Below are positions 13,936-20,263 of a stretch of 23,185 bases of DNA, piece by piece. Within the stretch, counting starts at the first letter, position 1. The number at the start of each line of letters is the position of its first letter. Under the pieces are notes generated by a model. The model did not search any database, had not been told where the DNA came from, and was given only the letters and a program-made list of their open reading frames with translations. The position numbers were made by a program, and so were the translations under genes. Source of the stretch: a bacterium (GTDB lineage Bacteria > Patescibacteriota > Minisyncoccia > Phycocordibacterales > UBA2163); contig JABGQE010000007.1 of the NCBI GenBank assembly GCA_018648925.1, positions 1-23,185 of the forward strand, given 5' to 3'.

Positions 13936-14934
13936 ATGAAAGACTTAGATTTCATCGCCATTGGCGACATTACAACAGACGCATTTATTAAACTCTCTGG
14001 CGATGACGCTAATGTGAAAAGCAATGAAGACGGCAGTAAAGAACAAATCTGCCTGAACTTTGGTGATAAAATAGAATATGATTCTGTCACTGAAGTGAAT
14101 GCTGTCGGCAATGGCCCCAATGCAGCTGTCTCTGCTCACAGACTCGGACTTAACTCTGCACTCGTAACAGATCTTGGCGATGATCATAATGGAAAAAACA
14201 TGATAGAAGCGCTTGAGAAAGAAGGCGTAAACAAAGATTTTGTAAAAATTCATAAAGGTAAGGAAAGTAACTACCATTATGTTCTATGGTATGAGGAAGA
14301 GAGAACTATTCTAGTGAAGCATCATGAATATGAATACGAACTTCCAGATATGGGTAAACCTAAATGGCTTTACTTTTCATCAGTTGGAGAGAACTCAATA
14401 GACTATCATCATGCTATAGCGAGTTTTGTAAAAGATAACCCAGAAGTTAGTTTGGCATTCCAACCTGGAACATTCCAAATACGATTAGGTTATGAAAAAC
14501 TAAAAGATATGTATGCTGTATGTGGATTATTCTTCTGCAACAAACAAGAGGCACAAAAAATACTAGGAACAGACGAAAAAGATATTAAAAAACTTGTAGA
14601 AGGTATAAATAAGCTTGGACCAAAGATCGCTATAGTAACAGACGGGCCAGCAGGTGCGTTTGCATATGACGGCACAGATATGTGGCAGATGCCAATGTAC
14701 CCAGACCCAAAACCGCCTACAGACAGAACAGGTGCTGGTGATTCATTCTCTTCTACAGTTACAGGTGCTCTAGCACTTGGAAAGACTTTACCTGAAGCGC
14801 TCTCAATGGGACCTATTAACTCCATGTCAGTTGTTCAGCATGTCGGCGCACAAAAAGGGTTACTCTCAATGAAAGAACTTGAAAAATTCCTAGCAAATGC
14901 TCCAGCGGACTATAAGCCAACAAAAATAAACTAG
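13936..14934 (+). CDS. PfkB-family carbohydrate kinase
   Basis: A ribokinase-fold sugar or nucleoside kinase of 332 aa. It has the N-terminal family start AIGDITTDAFIKL, the first PfkB signature region GNGPNAAVSAHRLGL (about residues 58-72), and the second signature DRTGAGDSFSSTVTGAL (about 258-274), whose Asp is the catalytic base and whose Gly-Ala-Gly forms the anion hole. The substrate is not readable: fructose 6-phosphate, fructose 1-phosphate, ribose or a nucleoside are all possible. The ATG at 13918 overlaps the -10 box, so 13936 is chosen. Facing the aldolase, it may supply that enzyme's substrate. It ends in TAG, 7 nt before a hairpin repeat. Confidence 0.92.
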   Translation: MKDLDFIAIGDITTDAFIKLSGDDANVKSNEDGSKEQICLNFGDKIEYDSVTEVNAVGNGPNAAVSAHRLGLNSALVTDLGDDHNGKNMIEALEKEGVNKDFVKIHKGKESNYHYVLWYEEERTILVKHHEYEYELPDMGKPKWLYFSSVGENSIDYHHAIASFVKDNPEVSLAFQPGTFQIRLGYEKLKDMYAVCGLFFCNKQEAQKILGTDEKDIKKLVEGINKLGPKIAIVTDGPAGAFAYDGTDMWQMPMYPDPKPPTDRTGAGDSFSSTVTGALALGKTLPEALSMGPINSMSVVQHVGAQKGLLSMKELEKFLANAPADYKPTKIN

Positions 14935-14940
14935 ATGTAA

Positions 14941-15014
14941 CAAAAACACACCTTTTTAAAAGTCTGGCCGAGCTGAGCTCGGAGGCCCGAGGACTTTTAA
15001 AAAGGTGTGTTTTG
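14941..15014. repeat. Long hairpin repeat, copy 1
   Basis: A 23-bp outer stem (14941-14964 with 14992-15014, one bulged A) encloses a GC-rich core: TGGCCGAGCTGAGCTCGG then AGGCCCGAG. The core can fold two ways: CCGAGC/GCTCGG, or CTCGG/CCGAG. It lies between the convergent pfkB-type and transketolase genes and probably terminates both. Copies 2 and 3 at 16040 and 17659 share the core but not all of the outer arms. Confidence 0.9.
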
Positions 15015-15026
15015 TGTAGTTTTATT

Positions 15027-16019
15027 TTACTTTCTATCTATAACTTTCTTAACTGCTTCTTTTATAGATTCTACTCCCATACCATAGTGCTCTATAAGTT
15101 CATTTGGTTTACCTGATTGGCCAAACTGATCATGTACTCCTATAAACTCAATTGGTACTGGACTTTCTTGTGCTAACATTTCCGCTACTGCAGAACCTCC
15201 ACCGCCTGCTATTTGATGCTCTTCTACTGTTACTACGGCACCTGCCTTTTTAGCTACCTCTATAAGAGTATCTGTATCTAAGGGTTTTACTGTATGGTTG
15301 TTTACTACTATCGCTCCTATCCCCTCCTTTTCAAGCTCATTTGCAGCCAAAAGTGCATTATGAACAAGCGCGCCAATTGCCACTATTGCAACTTCAGGCC
15401 TTTCAGATTCAAACAGAACTTGCGCTTTCCCTATTTCAAATGGCGTGTCTTTTGTTGTAAATATCGGACTCTTGTCTCTTGCTAATCGTATATATACAGG
15501 CCCATCATACTCTGCTGTAGCAATCGTCGCTTTTCTTGCTTCTTCTACATCTGCAGGGGCCAATACTGTCATGTTTGGCTGCACTCGCATAAGTGCGATG
15601 TCTTCAAGCGCTTGGTGAGTTGCACCGTCTGGCCCTACTGATACTCCAGCATGCGAACCAACTATCTTAACTGGAACATTATTTAAAGAAATAGTAGTTC
15701 GTATTTGTTCATTGTTCCTCCCTGGTGAGAATGCCGCGTAGGATGCGATAAAAGGAATCTTCCCATAGTTTGCAAGTCCTGACGCTACAGTCGCTAAGTT
15801 TTGCTCAGCTACTCCTAACTCCACATACCTATCGGGGAATTTCTCGGCGAACCAATGCATCCTTGTAGACTCCGCAAGGTCAGCGCAAAGTGCAAGCACT
15901 CGGGCGTCTCCTTCTCCAGCTTCTACAAGTCCATGCCCAAAACCGTCTCGAGTTGGTCCTTGTTCAAGCTTATCCTTATCAAAGATATTATCTACTAGTT
16001 TTGCTTTTTTATTTATCAT
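15027..16019 (-). CDS. Transketolase, C-terminal subunit
   Basis: The pyrimidine-binding and C-terminal half of a split transketolase, 330 aa. The conserved Glu that activates thiamine diphosphate is in YVELGVAEQN (about residues 65-74). Other signatures: GSHAGVSVGPDGATHQALEDIALMR (about 120-144), the substrate-contacting YIRLARDKSP, and the C-terminal VTVEEHQIAGGGGSAVAE. It works as a heteromer with the N-terminal half at 16122. The two genes are about 100 nt apart, with hairpin repeat copy 2 between them, which could change their relative expression. DXP synthase and acetoin/pyruvate E1-beta subunits are relatives, but the motifs favour transketolase. Confidence 0.93.
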   Translation of the reverse strand: MINKKAKLVDNIFDKDKLEQGPTRDGFGHGLVEAGEGDARVLALCADLAESTRMHWFAEKFPDRYVELGVAEQNLATVASGLANYGKIPFIASYAAFSPGRNNEQIRTTISLNNVPVKIVGSHAGVSVGPDGATHQALEDIALMRVQPNMTVLAPADVEEARKATIATAEYDGPVYIRLARDKSPIFTTKDTPFEIGKAQVLFESERPEVAIVAIGALVHNALLAANELEKEGIGAIVVNNHTVKPLDTDTLIEVAKKAGAVVTVEEHQIAGGGGSAVAEMLAQESPVPIEFIGVHDQFGQSGKPNELIEHYGMGVESIKEAVKKVIDRK

Positions 16020-16039
16020 AATTTAATAAGATTAGTGAA

Positions 16040-16111
16040 GTGAAGTATGTTTTTAAAAGTCTGGCCGAGTGAAACGAGGGAGCCCGAAGACTTTTCAAAA
16101 ACATATTTCAC
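16040..16111. repeat. Long hairpin repeat, copy 2
   Basis: Outer stem 16040-16061 with 16089-16111 (GTGAAGTATGTTTTTAAAAG pairs with the right arm, one bulge and one G-U). The core reads TGGCCGAGTGAAACGAGG then GAGCCCGAAG, diverged from copies 1 and 3, but the TGGC/GCCC closing pairs remain. It lies between the two transketolase genes. Confidence 0.9.
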
Positions 16112-16121
16112 GAAACTATAA

Positions 16122-16982
16122 TTATTCATGCTCGCTTTCTATTTTTCCTTTTAATGTCCTCAACTCTGCTAAAAACTTCTTTGCTTCCTCTGGCTTTGGT
16201 GGTTTACCATGCCATGTGTAATCAAATTCCATACCTTCAATACCTTTCCCAGGAATAGTATGTGCGATTATAAGTGTCGGTTTTTCATAAATCGCTTTTG
16301 CTTTTTCTACTGAATCTACTATCTCTTCCATATTGTGTCCGTCTATATCTATCACATGCCAACCAAAAGCTTCATATTTGTCACGTAGTGGTTCTAGCGG
16401 CATTACATCTTCTGTCATGCCATTTATTTGAATATTATTTCTATCAATTATTCCAGTTAAGTTAGAGAGTTTATTATTACCTGCAAACATTGCTCCTTCC
16501 CATAAGTTTCCTGCATCATGTTCACCATCTGACATTAGACAATATACTTGAAATTTCTTACCGTCCATCCGAGCACCAAGCGCCATACCTGCCGCCTGTG
16601 AAAGCCCTGAACCAAGCGGTCCTGAGACATTCTCAACTCCTGGAAGTCTTTCTCTCTCTGGGTGACCTTGCAATCTTGTTCCAAATTTTCTAAGTGTTTT
16701 TAACTCTCCTATAGGAAAGTACCCAGCGTGTGCCATAGTCGCATAACGTACTGGCACTATGTGTCCGTTAGAAAGTATAAGTCTATCTCGCTCTTCCCAG
16801 TCAGGGTTTTTAGGATCATGATTTAAAATATGAAAATAAAAAGCAGTAAAGATGTCTGCCATACCAAGAGGTCCTGCAGTGTGACCTGAACCTGCTTCGG
16901 TTAACATCTCTATAATACTCTGTCGAATATCATTTGCTTTTAGTTCTAACTCTTTTATTTTTTTATCGTGTATATCTGACAT
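16122..16982 (-). CDS. Transketolase, N-terminal subunit
   Basis: The thiamine-diphosphate-binding half of a split transketolase, 286 aa. Visible: GSGHTAGPLGMADIFTAFYF near residues 32-51, LSNGHIVPVRYA (SKGHAAPALYA in most), HPERERLPGVENVSGPLGSG (about 113-132), and the ThDP/Mg motif SDGEHDAGNLWEG with IIDRNNIQING. It transfers two-carbon units between sugar phosphates in the non-oxidative pentose-phosphate pathway, together with the C-terminal subunit. It follows the rpe-like gene by 26 nt. Split transketolases are common in archaea and many bacteria, including candidate phyla. Confidence 0.93.
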   Translation of the reverse strand: MSDIHDKKIKELELKANDIRQSIIEMLTEAGSGHTAGPLGMADIFTAFYFHILNHDPKNPDWEERDRLILSNGHIVPVRYATMAHAGYFPIGELKTLRKFGTRLQGHPERERLPGVENVSGPLGSGLSQAAGMALGARMDGKKFQVYCLMSDGEHDAGNLWEGAMFAGNNKLSNLTGIIDRNNIQINGMTEDVMPLEPLRDKYEAFGWHVIDIDGHNMEEIVDSVEKAKAIYEKPTLIIAHTIPGKGIEGMEFDYTWHGKPPKPEEAKKFLAELRTLKGKIESEHE

Positions 16983-17008
16983 AATTTTAAAATTGAAACA
17001 AGTATATT

Positions 17009-17638
17009 TTATGAAACATTAGATAGCTGTTTAATTATTTTTCCAATATCATCACTTTTAAAAATTGCTGATCCTACTGCAAGTCTATTTGCCCCAGCTT
17101 CAACCAGCTTCGATGCAGTCTCTAAGCTTACAGCACCATCAACACTTATTATAACCCTGCTGTATTTCTCTCGCAAATCTCTTATTTTACCAAGTACTCG
17201 CTCATCAAATCCTTGTCCTTGATACCCTATTTTTTCAATCCCCATAAACTGCACGAAGTTTATCTTCTCTATAAGTGGATAAATCTGCTCATTAGGTGTT
17301 GTGGTGTTGAGCGCTATACCAACCTCTACATCACTAGGGATCTTTAAGAAGACTTCTTCAATATTTTCCGTACTTTCTATATGGATTATTACCCTCTTTG
17401 CTCCAGCTTGTATCCAACTCTCTATAATAGTCTCTGGATCCTTAACCATAAGATCAACTTCAAAATCAAAATCTATTTTTTTAAGTTCTCCTTCTACATA
17501 CGGCCAATCTTTTGACGGTACGAATTCCCCGTCCATCACATCAATCTGCACTGTATTTACAAAATCTTTTACATGAGAATATTTTTCATTCAAATCACTA
17601 AAACTCTCTGGCATTATCGCTGGAATTATTTCAATCAT
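17009..17638 (-). CDS. Divergent ribulose-phosphate 3-epimerase-like protein
   Basis: A 209-aa TIM barrel of the Rpe family, expected to interconvert ribulose 5-phosphate and xylulose 5-phosphate. Family marks: VQIDVMDGEFVP (about residues 30-41), LMVKDPE, AGAKRVIIH, and the C-terminal VDGAVSLETASKLVEAGANRLAVGSAIF. The four metal ligands of known epimerases are His, Asp, His, Asp. Here both Asp remain (D33, D167), but the first His is Gln31 and the second is Asp62. The usual MxVxPGFGGQ loop is also altered (FMGIEKIGYQGQ). The operon position next to rpiB and transketolase favours an Rpe role, perhaps with a different metal; another epimerase activity is possible. Confidence 0.75.
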   Translation of the reverse strand: MIEIIPAIMPESFSDLNEKYSHVKDFVNTVQIDVMDGEFVPSKDWPYVEGELKKIDFDFEVDLMVKDPETIIESWIQAGAKRVIIHIESTENIEEVFLKIPSDVEVGIALNTTTPNEQIYPLIEKINFVQFMGIEKIGYQGQGFDERVLGKIRDLREKYSRVIISVDGAVSLETASKLVEAGANRLAVGSAIFKSDDIGKIIKQLSNVS

Positions 17639-17658
17639 AATAAATTTTCAAAAGTGAA

Positions 17659-17732
17659 GCAAAATGTATTTTTTAAAAGTCTGGCCGAGCTGAGCTCGGA
17701 GGCCCGAGGACTTTTCAAAAAACATATTTTGC
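17659..17732. repeat. Long hairpin repeat, copy 3
   Basis: Outer stem 17659-17681 with 17709-17732 (GCAAAAT...TTTTTT against AAAAAACATATTTTGC). From AAAAGTCTGG to CCCGAGGACTTTT the core is identical to copy 1. It lies between rpiB and the rpe-like gene. Flanking GTGAAG and CGAAAC are shared with copy 2. Confidence 0.9.
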
Positions 17733-17746
17733 GAAACGACTTAAAA

Positions 17747-18235
17747 TTATATATCATAAATCTTTTTAGTTATCTCTGCAATTTTAGTAATTCGCCTTAC
17801 ATGCCTTTCTTCTCCTGAGAACTTTGTTTCTAGCCATATTTTTACTGCTTCTTTGGCATTTTCTTCTGTCAAAAACCGCGCACCTAAAGATAGAACATTC
17901 GCATTATTATGCTCACGCGATATTACTATTTCATTAGGAACTTTTTCACTTGGTACTTCACATTGTCCATTGAAAACTACTGCTCGTACATTTGGATACC
18001 TGTTTGCAACTATTGCTTCACCCTGCCCTGAGCCACCAAGTATTATAGCTTTAAGTTCGTCTGGATTTTCAGATACTTCACTCGCCGCTTTTGATATAGA
18101 ATCCGGATAGTCGTCGTTCTCGTCGTACTCAAACGCACCATGATCCTCTACTTCGTGTCCGAGCTCTTTGACATACACAACCAACTTCTCTTTTAGTTCA
18201 AAGCCTGCATGATCTGTTGCAAATAATATTTTCAT
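17747..18235 (-). CDS. rpiB: Ribose 5-phosphate isomerase B (Glu-type)
   Basis: A RpiB/LacA-family isomerase, 162 aa, converting ribulose 5-phosphate and ribose 5-phosphate. It opens [15 protein letters not shown] with the phosphate-binding DHAG, contains DYPD, then the anion-hole loop [15 protein letters not shown] (about residues 65-79) and [16 protein letters not shown]. coli RpiB uses a Cys before this loop; here Gly67 occupies that position, and Glu73 in GQGE matches the actinobacterial enzymes that use Glu as base. It follows gap by 27 nt and is probably in the same transcript. A TATACT 12 nt before the ATG could be a local promoter. Confidence 0.93.
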   Translation of the reverse strand: MKILFATDHAGFELKEKLVVYVKELGHEVEDHGAFEYDENDDYPDSISKAASEVSENPDELKAIILGGSGQGEAIVANRYPNVRAVVFNGQCEVPSEKVPNEIVISREHNNANVLSLGARFLTEENAKEAVKIWLETKFSGEERHVRRITKIAEITKKIYDI

Positions 18236-18262
18236 TTTAGTAAATTAAGTATAGCGAAACGA

Positions 18263-19294
18263 TTAAGTAATATGTTTAGCTGTAGCAACTACGTGTTTCA
18301 AAAGAGAGTTGGCATATCCGGCTTCATTGTCATACCACGATAGTATTTTTATAAGATTCCCACCTGCAACACGTGTGAAAGAAAGATCTGCGATAGAAGC
18401 ATGAGGGTTCCCAATAATATCAGATGACACTAAAGGTTCTTCCGTCACAGTAAATACTCCTTTCCACCTGTCTTCCTTTGCTGCTTTTTTTAGTATTTCA
18501 TTTACTTCTTCTTGTGTTGTCTCTTTCTTTGTAACAAATGTAAGATCAGCATATGAACCTGTAATCACAGGTACTCGTACAGCAATACCGTCAAAGAATG
18601 GTATACCCTTAACTGCTTTAGTAACAGAAGTAGCAGCGCCTGTTGAAGATGGGATTATGTTGTGTGCTGCTGCTCTTCCTCTGCGAACATCTTCATTTTC
18701 ATGACTTGGAGAATCAACAAGAGCTTGCGTAGCAGTATAACCGTGAATAGTATCAAGAAGTGCTTTTTCTACATCTAAAGCTTCTTCCATTATTTGCATC
18801 ACTGGAGACGCAGAGTTTGTAGTACAGGATGCATTTGAACTTATATCACACGTTTTAAGCCTGTCTTCATTAACTCCCATAAGTACTGTAGCTGCATCAA
18901 TACCTTCTGGTGCTTCACCTTTTACGGGGGATGACACTACCACTCGTTTTGCTCCAGCATCACGATGTGCGTTCGCTTTACCATAGTCTGCAAAGCGTCC
19001 TGTGCTCTCTACTACAATATCAATATCCAAATCTTTCCAAGGTAACTTTGCTGGTTCACGTTCGCTTAAGAAAGTTATTACTCTGTCTCCCACTTTTAAA
19101 TTACTTCCATCTACAGAAACTTCTTCATCTAACTTTCCATATACGGAATCATATTTTAATAAATAAGCAATATTGTCTATGTCGCCTATGTCGTTAATAG
19201 CAACAACTTCAACACCTGGCGAATCTTTAGCTATTCTAAAAAAAGCCCTACCAATTCGTCCAAAACCATTTATAGCAATTTTTGTTTTTTTCAT
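18263..19294 (-). CDS. gap: Glyceraldehyde-3-phosphate dehydrogenase
   Basis: A 343-aa phosphorylating GAPDH that oxidises glyceraldehyde 3-phosphate to 1,3-bisphosphoglycerate in the cytoplasm. The NAD motif INGFGRIGR is at residues 8-16, and N34-D35 after the second strand favours NAD over NADP. The catalytic Cys157 is in NASCTTN, and the C-terminal WYDNEAGYANS is intact. The ATG start MKKTKIAINGFG leaves no extension. It is first in a minus-strand run with rpiB, the rpe-like gene and the two transketolase genes, joining lower glycolysis to the pentose-phosphate pathway. Its promoter is at 19327-19335. Confidence 0.98.
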   Translation of the reverse strand: MKKTKIAINGFGRIGRAFFRIAKDSPGVEVVAINDIGDIDNIAYLLKYDSVYGKLDEEVSVDGSNLKVGDRVITFLSEREPAKLPWKDLDIDIVVESTGRFADYGKANAHRDAGAKRVVVSSPVKGEAPEGIDAATVLMGVNEDRLKTCDISSNASCTTNSASPVMQIMEEALDVEKALLDTIHGYTATQALVDSPSHENEDVRRGRAAAHNIIPSSTGAATSVTKAVKGIPFFDGIAVRVPVITGSYADLTFVTKKETTQEEVNEILKKAAKEDRWKGVFTVTEEPLVSSDIIGNPHASIADLSFTRVAGGNLIKILSWYDNEAGYANSLLKHVVATAKHIT

Positions 19295-19326
19295 ATAATT
19301 AAAAATTAATTTTAAATCAGATACTT

Positions 19327-19335
19327 ATTATACCA
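19327..19335 (-). promoter_or_regulatory. Promoter of the gap operon
   Basis: Minus strand TGG-TATAAT (-10 at 19332-19327), 32 nt before ATG 19294. The leader is AT-only without a Shine-Dalgarno. It would drive the whole sugar operon. Confidence 0.6.
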
Positions 19336-19354
19336 ATAGTTTTTATAAAAATAA

Positions 19355-19393
19355 AATAAAGCAAAGGAGGGTCAGACCCTCCTTTGCTTTATT
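19355..19393. repeat. Left palindrome of the RAYT element
   Basis: A 19-bp perfect inverted repeat around a central A at 19374: AATAAAGCAAAGGAGGGTC and its complement. The inner 13 bp match the right palindrome; the outer AATAAA/TTTATT do not. It includes the stop codon of the transposase gene and may also act as its terminator. Confidence 0.92.
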
Positions 19394-20123
19394 CAATTAT
19401 CTCCTGTCCTAATTCTGCGTTATCTGATTTAAAACTAACCCAATCTTCAACCACCTCCTTGCATCCATTTGCACCATTAAAAAATTCTAAAAAGAAATCA
19501 CGCTTCGTTACTCCAGAAAAGTTTTTTTCTCCAAGATAATTCTTATAACTTGACCACTTGTAAGAACTAGCCCAGTCAATTGCTTTTTTCTTATTTTTGA
19601 CTTGCATATCTTTCCATCTTGATTCTATTAATTCAATTGGATTTGTATGTACATAAACAAAAGTATTCATAAACTGCCTATCGTCTTTTACTACAACAGA
19701 TTTATACCGAGACTGAAAAAGAGGACCTACTCTATCATACTGTTTATTAAAATAAGTGGTATAGCCACCAATTTTTTGCATAAAAAGAGAGATTCCGTTT
19801 TCTCTAATTTCACGAACAATAAGATGGTAATGATTTGGCATAAGAGTAAAAGCCATCAATTCAACAATTGGATCACTTCTTTTATTTTCTTCTCTTTGTT
19901 TTTTTAATTTTTCCGAAACAGATAAAAAAATATCTGATGTTTCCTTGTCTGCTTTATTTATAAAATTCCATATATCAACATGTTCTGAAGTATTACAAAA
20001 TTCAAGCCCTAATATAAAACGACTATAGTCTTGTGGTTTGAGATATATGTCGCGCTTTTCTACTCCGCGATTCACTATATGATAAATTCCACCATTTTCA
20101 AAATTACGTGGCTGTCTTGGCAT
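19389..20123 (-). CDS. REP-associated Y1 tyrosine transposase (RAYT, HUH family)
   Basis: A 244-aa single-strand transposase of the Y1_Tnp/IS200-like fold. The N terminus MPRQPRNFENGGIYHIVNRG is the standard RAYT start. The HUH metal site is in MPNHYHLIV, and the candidate catalytic Tyr lies in the helix YTTYFNKQYDRVGPLFQSRYKS. After it come FVYVHTNPIEL and YKWSSYKNYLG. The frame opens at GTG 20243, but that 40-residue extension reads through the right palindrome and is not homologous, so ATG 20123 is chosen. RAYTs recognise and move REP hairpins. All motifs look intact, so it may be active. The stop codon overlaps the left palindrome. Confidence 0.93.
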   Translation of the reverse strand: MPRQPRNFENGGIYHIVNRGVEKRDIYLKPQDYSRFILGLEFCNTSEHVDIWNFINKADKETSDIFLSVSEKLKKQREENKRSDPIVELMAFTLMPNHYHLIVREIRENGISLFMQKIGGYTTYFNKQYDRVGPLFQSRYKSVVVKDDRQFMNTFVYVHTNPIELIESRWKDMQVKNKKKAIDWASSYKWSSYKNYLGEKNFSGVTKRDFFLEFFNGANGCKEVVEDWVSFKSDNAELGQEIIE

Positions 20124-20135
20124 ATATTTAATATA

Positions 20136-20172
20136 CCACAGCAAAGGAGGGTCTGACCCTCCTTTGCTGTGG
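20136..20172. repeat. Right palindrome of the RAYT element
   Basis: An 18-bp perfect inverted repeat around a central T at 20154: CCACAGCAAAGGAGGGTC and its complement. The inner 13 bp equal those of the left copy, with the centre base complementary; the outer arms (CCACA/TGTGG) are different. Confidence 0.92.
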
Positions 20173-20218
20173 ATAATTGTAACTAGAGAGATTCGATCTT
20201 GATATATTTTGTTGATTG

Positions 20219-20263
20219 TTAGAAGGCTAGGAAGCCGCCACACTAGAAAGACAGGAAGCCGCC
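20219..20263 (-). repeat. In-frame tandem repeat of the LamG gene 3' end
   Basis: 20243-20263 (last codons and TAG stop of the LamG gene) and 20219-20239 match at 17 of 21 bases, 24 nt apart and in the same frame. The first encodes GGFLSF-stop; the second, beyond the stop, encodes GGFLAF-stop (TAA). Confidence 0.85.

Larger units (their letters stand above)
19355..20172 (-). mobile_element. RAYT/REP-type transposase unit flanked by palindromes
   Basis: One Y1 HUH transposase gene lies between two near-identical palindromes (19355-19393 and 20136-20172). Two REP-like hairpins bracketing a rayT gene is the known layout of REP-associated transposases. No target-site duplication is visible. It sits between the gap operon promoter and the LamG gene. 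Confidence 0.85.

Noticed and set aside
14941..17732. CRISPR array
   Set aside because: The three repeats are about 1-1.6 kb apart with genes between, and no cas genes are present.
20124..20243. 40-residue N-terminal extension of the transposase from GTG 20243
   Set aside because: It translates the right palindrome and the LamG tail repeat; MPRQPRNF is the usual RAYT start.
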